15,964 nucleotides of DNA from an uncultured Blautia sp. Lineage in GTDB: Bacteria; Bacillota; Clostridia; Lachnospirales; Lachnospiraceae. The DNA is taken from positions 1-15,964 of the forward strand of contig CAMNGN010000028.1 of NCBI GenBank assembly GCA_946538475.1, in the 5' to 3' direction. The position numbers were made by a program, and so were the translations under genes. Below are positions 13,861 through 15,964 of the stretch, piece after piece. Every line of letters starts with the position of its first letter. The first letter of the stretch is position 1. The notes beneath the pieces were generated by a model. The model did no database searches, was not told the origin of the DNA, and saw only the letters and a list, made by a program, of their open reading frames with translations.

Positions 13861-13894
13861 ACCTTTGATTAACCCATATGATTGGAGGCTGATG

Positions 13895-14932
13895 ATGATG
13901 AAAAAAAGATTTCTTCCTATGATTACCGCATTCTTCCTGGCTTTTGTCATGATGTTTTCCGTGACAGAAGTTTTCCCGGGAGGTACGGCAGAAGTTGAGG
14001 CAAGCGCAAAAGGGCAGGTAAATTACACGGTAAGCGTTGCATCCGGATATCTCGCACTTCGTACTGCGATGGCTTTTGATGCAAGCAACGAGATCGGACA
14101 GCTCTATTCCGGCGATATCGTATGTTTCCAGTATGTCGGCGACAGCACCTACTGGTATGTATATTCTCCGAAGCTCGGAAAATCCGGTTACGTGAACAAA
14201 AACTACCTTATCGGAGCCGGCACCTACTCCAACCCGGGCGGAACAGCTTACACGGTCAGCGTTGCAAAAGGCTATCTGGCTCTTCGTACCGCTATGGCCT
14301 ATGATTCCCGCAACGAGATCGGACAGCTCTATTCCGGCGATGTCGTATATTATCAGTCCACAGGAAACAACACCTACTGGTATGTATATTCTCCGAAGTA
14401 CGGCAAGTACGGCTATGTGAACAGAAATTATCTGCTCGGTGCAGGCAGCTCCTCTTCAGGCGGCACTACCTATACCAACCCCGGCGGCGCATGCTACACA
14501 GTCAGCGTAGCCAAAGGCTATCTGGCACTCCGTACCGCTATGGCCTATGATTCCCGCAACGAGATCGGACAGCTCTATTCCGGCGATGTCGTGTACTATC
14601 AGTCCACAGGAAACGACACCTACTGGTATGTATATTCTCCGAAATACGGCAAGTACGGCTATGTAAACAGAAATTATCTGCTCGGTGCAGGCAGCTCCTC
14701 TTCAGGCAGCACTTCTTATACCAACCCGGGCGGCACCTGCTACACAGTCAGCGTAGCATCAGGCTATCTGGCACTCCGTACCGCTATGGCGTTTGATTCA
14801 AGCAACGAGATCGGACAGCTCTATTCCGGCGATGTTGTATACTATCAGTCCACAGGCGATTCCACCTACTGGTATGTATACTCTCCGAAATACGGCAAGT
14901 ATGGCTATGTAAACAAAAACTATCTGTATTGA
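13895..14932 (+). CDS. Secreted protein of four SH3-like repeats
   Basis: 345 residues. Signal peptide: MMKKR, a hydrophobic core (about 8-22) and a likely cleavage near residue 36-38. The mature protein is four bacterial SH3-like units starting at about residue 44 (YTVSVASGYLALRTAMAF... to YWYVYSPKLGKSGYVNKNYL), joined by Gly/Ser-rich linkers ending in NPGG. Each unit keeps LALRTAMA, EIGQLYSGD and the WYVYSPK.GK.GYVN end. Such domains bind cell-wall peptides in hydrolases; here no enzyme domain, sortase signal or lipobox is attached. It therefore looks like a wall-associated or released binding protein. The start is ATG 13895, 6 nt after GGAGG (three ATG codons in a row; 13898 is equally possible). 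A strong terminator follows. Confidence 0.88.
   Translation: MMKKRFLPMITAFFLAFVMMFSVTEVFPGGTAEVEASAKGQVNYTVSVASGYLALRTAMAFDASNEIGQLYSGDIVCFQYVGDSTYWYVYSPKLGKSGYVNKNYLIGAGTYSNPGGTAYTVSVAKGYLALRTAMAYDSRNEIGQLYSGDVVYYQSTGNNTYWYVYSPKYGKYGYVNRNYLLGAGSSSSGGTTYTNPGGACYTVSVAKGYLALRTAMAYDSRNEIGQLYSGDVVYYQSTGNDTYWYVYSPKYGKYGYVNRNYLLGAGSSSSGSTSYTNPGGTCYTVSVASGYLALRTAMAFDSSNEIGQLYSGDVVYYQSTGDSTYWYVYSPKYGKYGYVNKNYLY
14024..14932 (+). repeat. Four in-frame tandem repeats encoding the SH3-like units
   Basis: Units begin at 14024, 14249, 14495 and 14741, giving periods of 75, 82 and 82 codons. Units 2 and 3 are almost identical at DNA level over long stretches, including synonymous positions; units 1 and 4 share the AFD.SNEIGQ variant in place of AYDSRNEIGQ. 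This points to recent duplication or gene conversion and a capacity to change copy number. Confidence 0.9.
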
Positions 14933-14950
14933 CCGATACAATAAATAATA

Positions 14951-14986
14951 CGGGCCGGAGTTCCTGCGAACCCCGGCCCGTTTTTT
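14951..14986 (+). terminator. Rho-independent terminator after the SH3-repeat gene
   Basis: CGGGCCGG and CCGGCCCG, with inner GTTC and GAAC and one A-C mismatch, form a GC-rich stem (14951-14980) with a 4-nt loop followed by six T. It ends 1 nt before the stop of the convergent HD-domain gene and may serve that gene too, since the other side is A/T-rich. Unlike the other three convergent junctions, this one is an ordinary terminator without a GGGGAC core. Confidence 0.92.
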
Positions 14987-14987
14987 A

Positions 14988-15653
14988 TTACGCTGTTTCT
15001 TTCGTCTCTCCGTCTTTTTCGGGCTCTTCAAGCCTGTCAATGGTATTCTCGATACTGTCCATATGATATTTGAGAAGCAGGAGCTGAGCCTGTTTATCGG
15101 GATAATATTCTTCCGCTTTCCGGAACAGAGGATATATCCATCTATGGGTTTCCTCCAGATAGTGCAATATCTTTTCATACGGAAATCCGGTGGCCATATC
15201 CGAAACATTGCTGCTTCGGTCAAGAAGCTTAACGATCACGGCGACAGGATTTTCTGCAATAGCAGAATAATACTTATTTCTTCCTGCTTCAGTGTAGCCG
15301 GTCTTCCGGTCGCGGGTCAAAAGTCTTACCACCTGCCGCACATCTTCCTCCACAGGAAGTTCTTCTTCTGTGACATTGCAGTCCTCGATCACATCGTGGA
15401 GAAGGCAGGCCGCAACAGTCCCGTCGTCATCAAACCCCAGCGCAATAGCCTGCAGCGCGACCATCATCGGATGACAGATGTATGGGAGGTGATCCCTTCC
15501 GCAGCGGTACTGTCCTTTATGGTGCTGTGACGCAAATTCCAAGGCTGCGAGAGTCTGAGGCATGTTTTTCTCTTTCGCAAAATTTGTGATAGTCTCATGT
15601 AGCCTGTCTTCCTGAGCGTGTACGTTGGGTTTAATACTCCTTGTCTGCTTCAT
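14988..15653 (-). CDS. Stand-alone HD-domain hydrolase of RelA/SpoT type
   Basis: 221 residues, cytoplasmic. The HD fold covers about 33-155: HHKGQYR (H45), YICHP (58-62), LLHDVIED (H86, D87, E90, D91), the RNKYYSAIA helix (125-133) and VKLLDRSSN (D145). These match the metal ligands (His, His-Asp, Asp) and the Glu-Asp pair used by Rel/SpoT hydrolase domains to remove pyrophosphate from (p)ppGpp; the usual DRLHN is DRSSN. There is no synthetase, TGS or ACT domain, so it resembles small alarmone hydrolases or MESH1-like proteins. Activity on (p)ppGpp is inference, and another nucleotide is possible. The start is ATG 15653-15651, about 6 nt after GGAGG; the frame extends to 15740 but that start would coincide with the predicted transcription start. 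Confidence 0.85.
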   Translation of the reverse strand: MKQTRSIKPNVHAQEDRLHETITNFAKEKNMPQTLAALEFASQHHKGQYRCGRDHLPYICHPMMVALQAIALGFDDDGTVAACLLHDVIEDCNVTEEELPVEEDVRQVVRLLTRDRKTGYTEAGRNKYYSAIAENPVAVIVKLLDRSSNVSDMATGFPYEKILHYLEETHRWIYPLFRKAEEYYPDKQAQLLLLKYHMDSIENTIDRLEEPEKDGETKETA

Positions 15654-15744
15654 GGCTATCCTCCGCCTCCGGCGATAAAGCCGGGTGAATACGGTATTAT
15701 TACGGTAATCATATATGATGAGGAAAGTGTACTTCCCCATCTAT

Positions 15745-15750
15745 ATTATA
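15745..15750 (-). promoter_or_regulatory. Candidate -10 box of the HD-domain gene
   Basis: A perfect TATAAT on the minus strand (15750-15745), about 90 nt before the ATG, with no good -35 hexamer. The leader it would make contains a CCGGC/GCCGG hairpin just ahead of the ribosome binding site. Confidence 0.4.
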
Positions 15751-15810
15751 CCGGAGAAAGGAAGAAAAAGAGTAAACAAATTATGTCCAATCTGTAATAT
15801 TTCAATGTAC

Positions 15811-15880
15811 AAGGCTCGGGAATAATCCTGCCCGGGAGTCATGGAGGTTCCTCCTCACAGTATACCGGGCTGAGCCGGGA
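15811..15880. other. Foldable GC-rich segment in the gene-free right end
   Basis: Nested pairings can be drawn by eye: GGCTC (15813-15817) with GAGCC (15872-15876), GCCCGG (15830-15835) with CCGGGC (15865-15870), and an apical GGAG (15843-15846) with CTCC (15851-15854). The flanks are A/T-rich. This suggests a structured RNA or leader of unknown strand; no known class (SRP, 6S, tmRNA, common riboswitches) is recognised. Further right, a TATAAT at 15921-15926 without a good -35 may start a plus-strand gene beyond the window. No gene is seen from 15654 to 15964. Confidence 0.35.
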
Positions 15881-15964
15881 AATCTGTCCCCGTATCTCAT
15901 AACCTATTTTTAAATAATATTATAATGGGGCTGGTCGGCGCACCGGAGAATTGGTACAATGTCA

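Noticed and set aside
15811..15880. SRP RNA or 6S RNA
   Set aside because: The conserved SRP tetraloop region and the 6S arrangement are not seen; kept only as an unassigned foldable segment.
15880..15900. Possible fifth GGGGAC element (TGTCCCCG at the right end)
   Set aside because: The core is present but no convincing flanking dyad is seen; at most a decayed copy.

Overview
The window reads as chromosomal DNA of an anaerobic, monoderm Clostridia bacterium, most likely Lachnospiraceae. The grounds are an oxygen-sensitive class III ribonucleotide reductase, strong GGAGG ribosome binding sites, several TTG starts, sigma-A type promoters, near-even base composition and the protein families present. 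No rRNA, tRNA, CRISPR array, phage gene or transposase gene is visible.

Layout. (1) 1-4070: the 3' part of nrdD (+), a CDF metal-efflux gene (-) and asnA (+). (2) 4170-9670: six codirectional genes on the minus strand. In transcription order they encode three small zinc-ribbon membrane proteins, an FHA-domain protein, a Ser/Thr kinase anchored by a C-terminal membrane hairpin, and a fourth zinc-ribbon membrane protein with an extracytoplasmic discoidin-like domain. A sigma-A type promoter lies just upstream (9727-9755). (3) 9879-10298: a two-CBS-domain protein (+). (4) 10352-12589: a polar amino acid ABC transporter (-), whose binding protein has its two lobes in circularly permuted order. 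(5) 12795-15653: dapF (+), a secreted protein made of four SH3-like repeats (+), and a stand-alone RelA/SpoT-type HD hydrolase (-). (6) 15654-15964: no gene; it holds a candidate promoter for the HD gene and an unassigned foldable segment.

Two systems deserve most attention. The first is the six-gene cluster. All four zinc-ribbon proteins carry cysteines at residues 3, 6, 17 and 20 although their bodies are unrelated, and they sit with a kinase (writer) and an FHA protein (phosphothreonine reader). This suggests a membrane-associated phospho-signalling assembly with a possible cell-surface ligand-binding output. The second is a family of palindromes with a GGGGAC core. They fill all three convergent stop-to-stop gaps that contain no ordinary terminator, and one more lies next to the asnA promoter. 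Their stems differ in sequence but pairing is kept, which resembles REP-like elements mobilised by Y1/RAYT transposases, though none is encoded here.

The circularly permuted binding protein is a third clear oddity. Ligand-contacting Asp and Arg positions expected from HisJ/GlnH-type proteins both appear to be present, but in reversed order along the chain.
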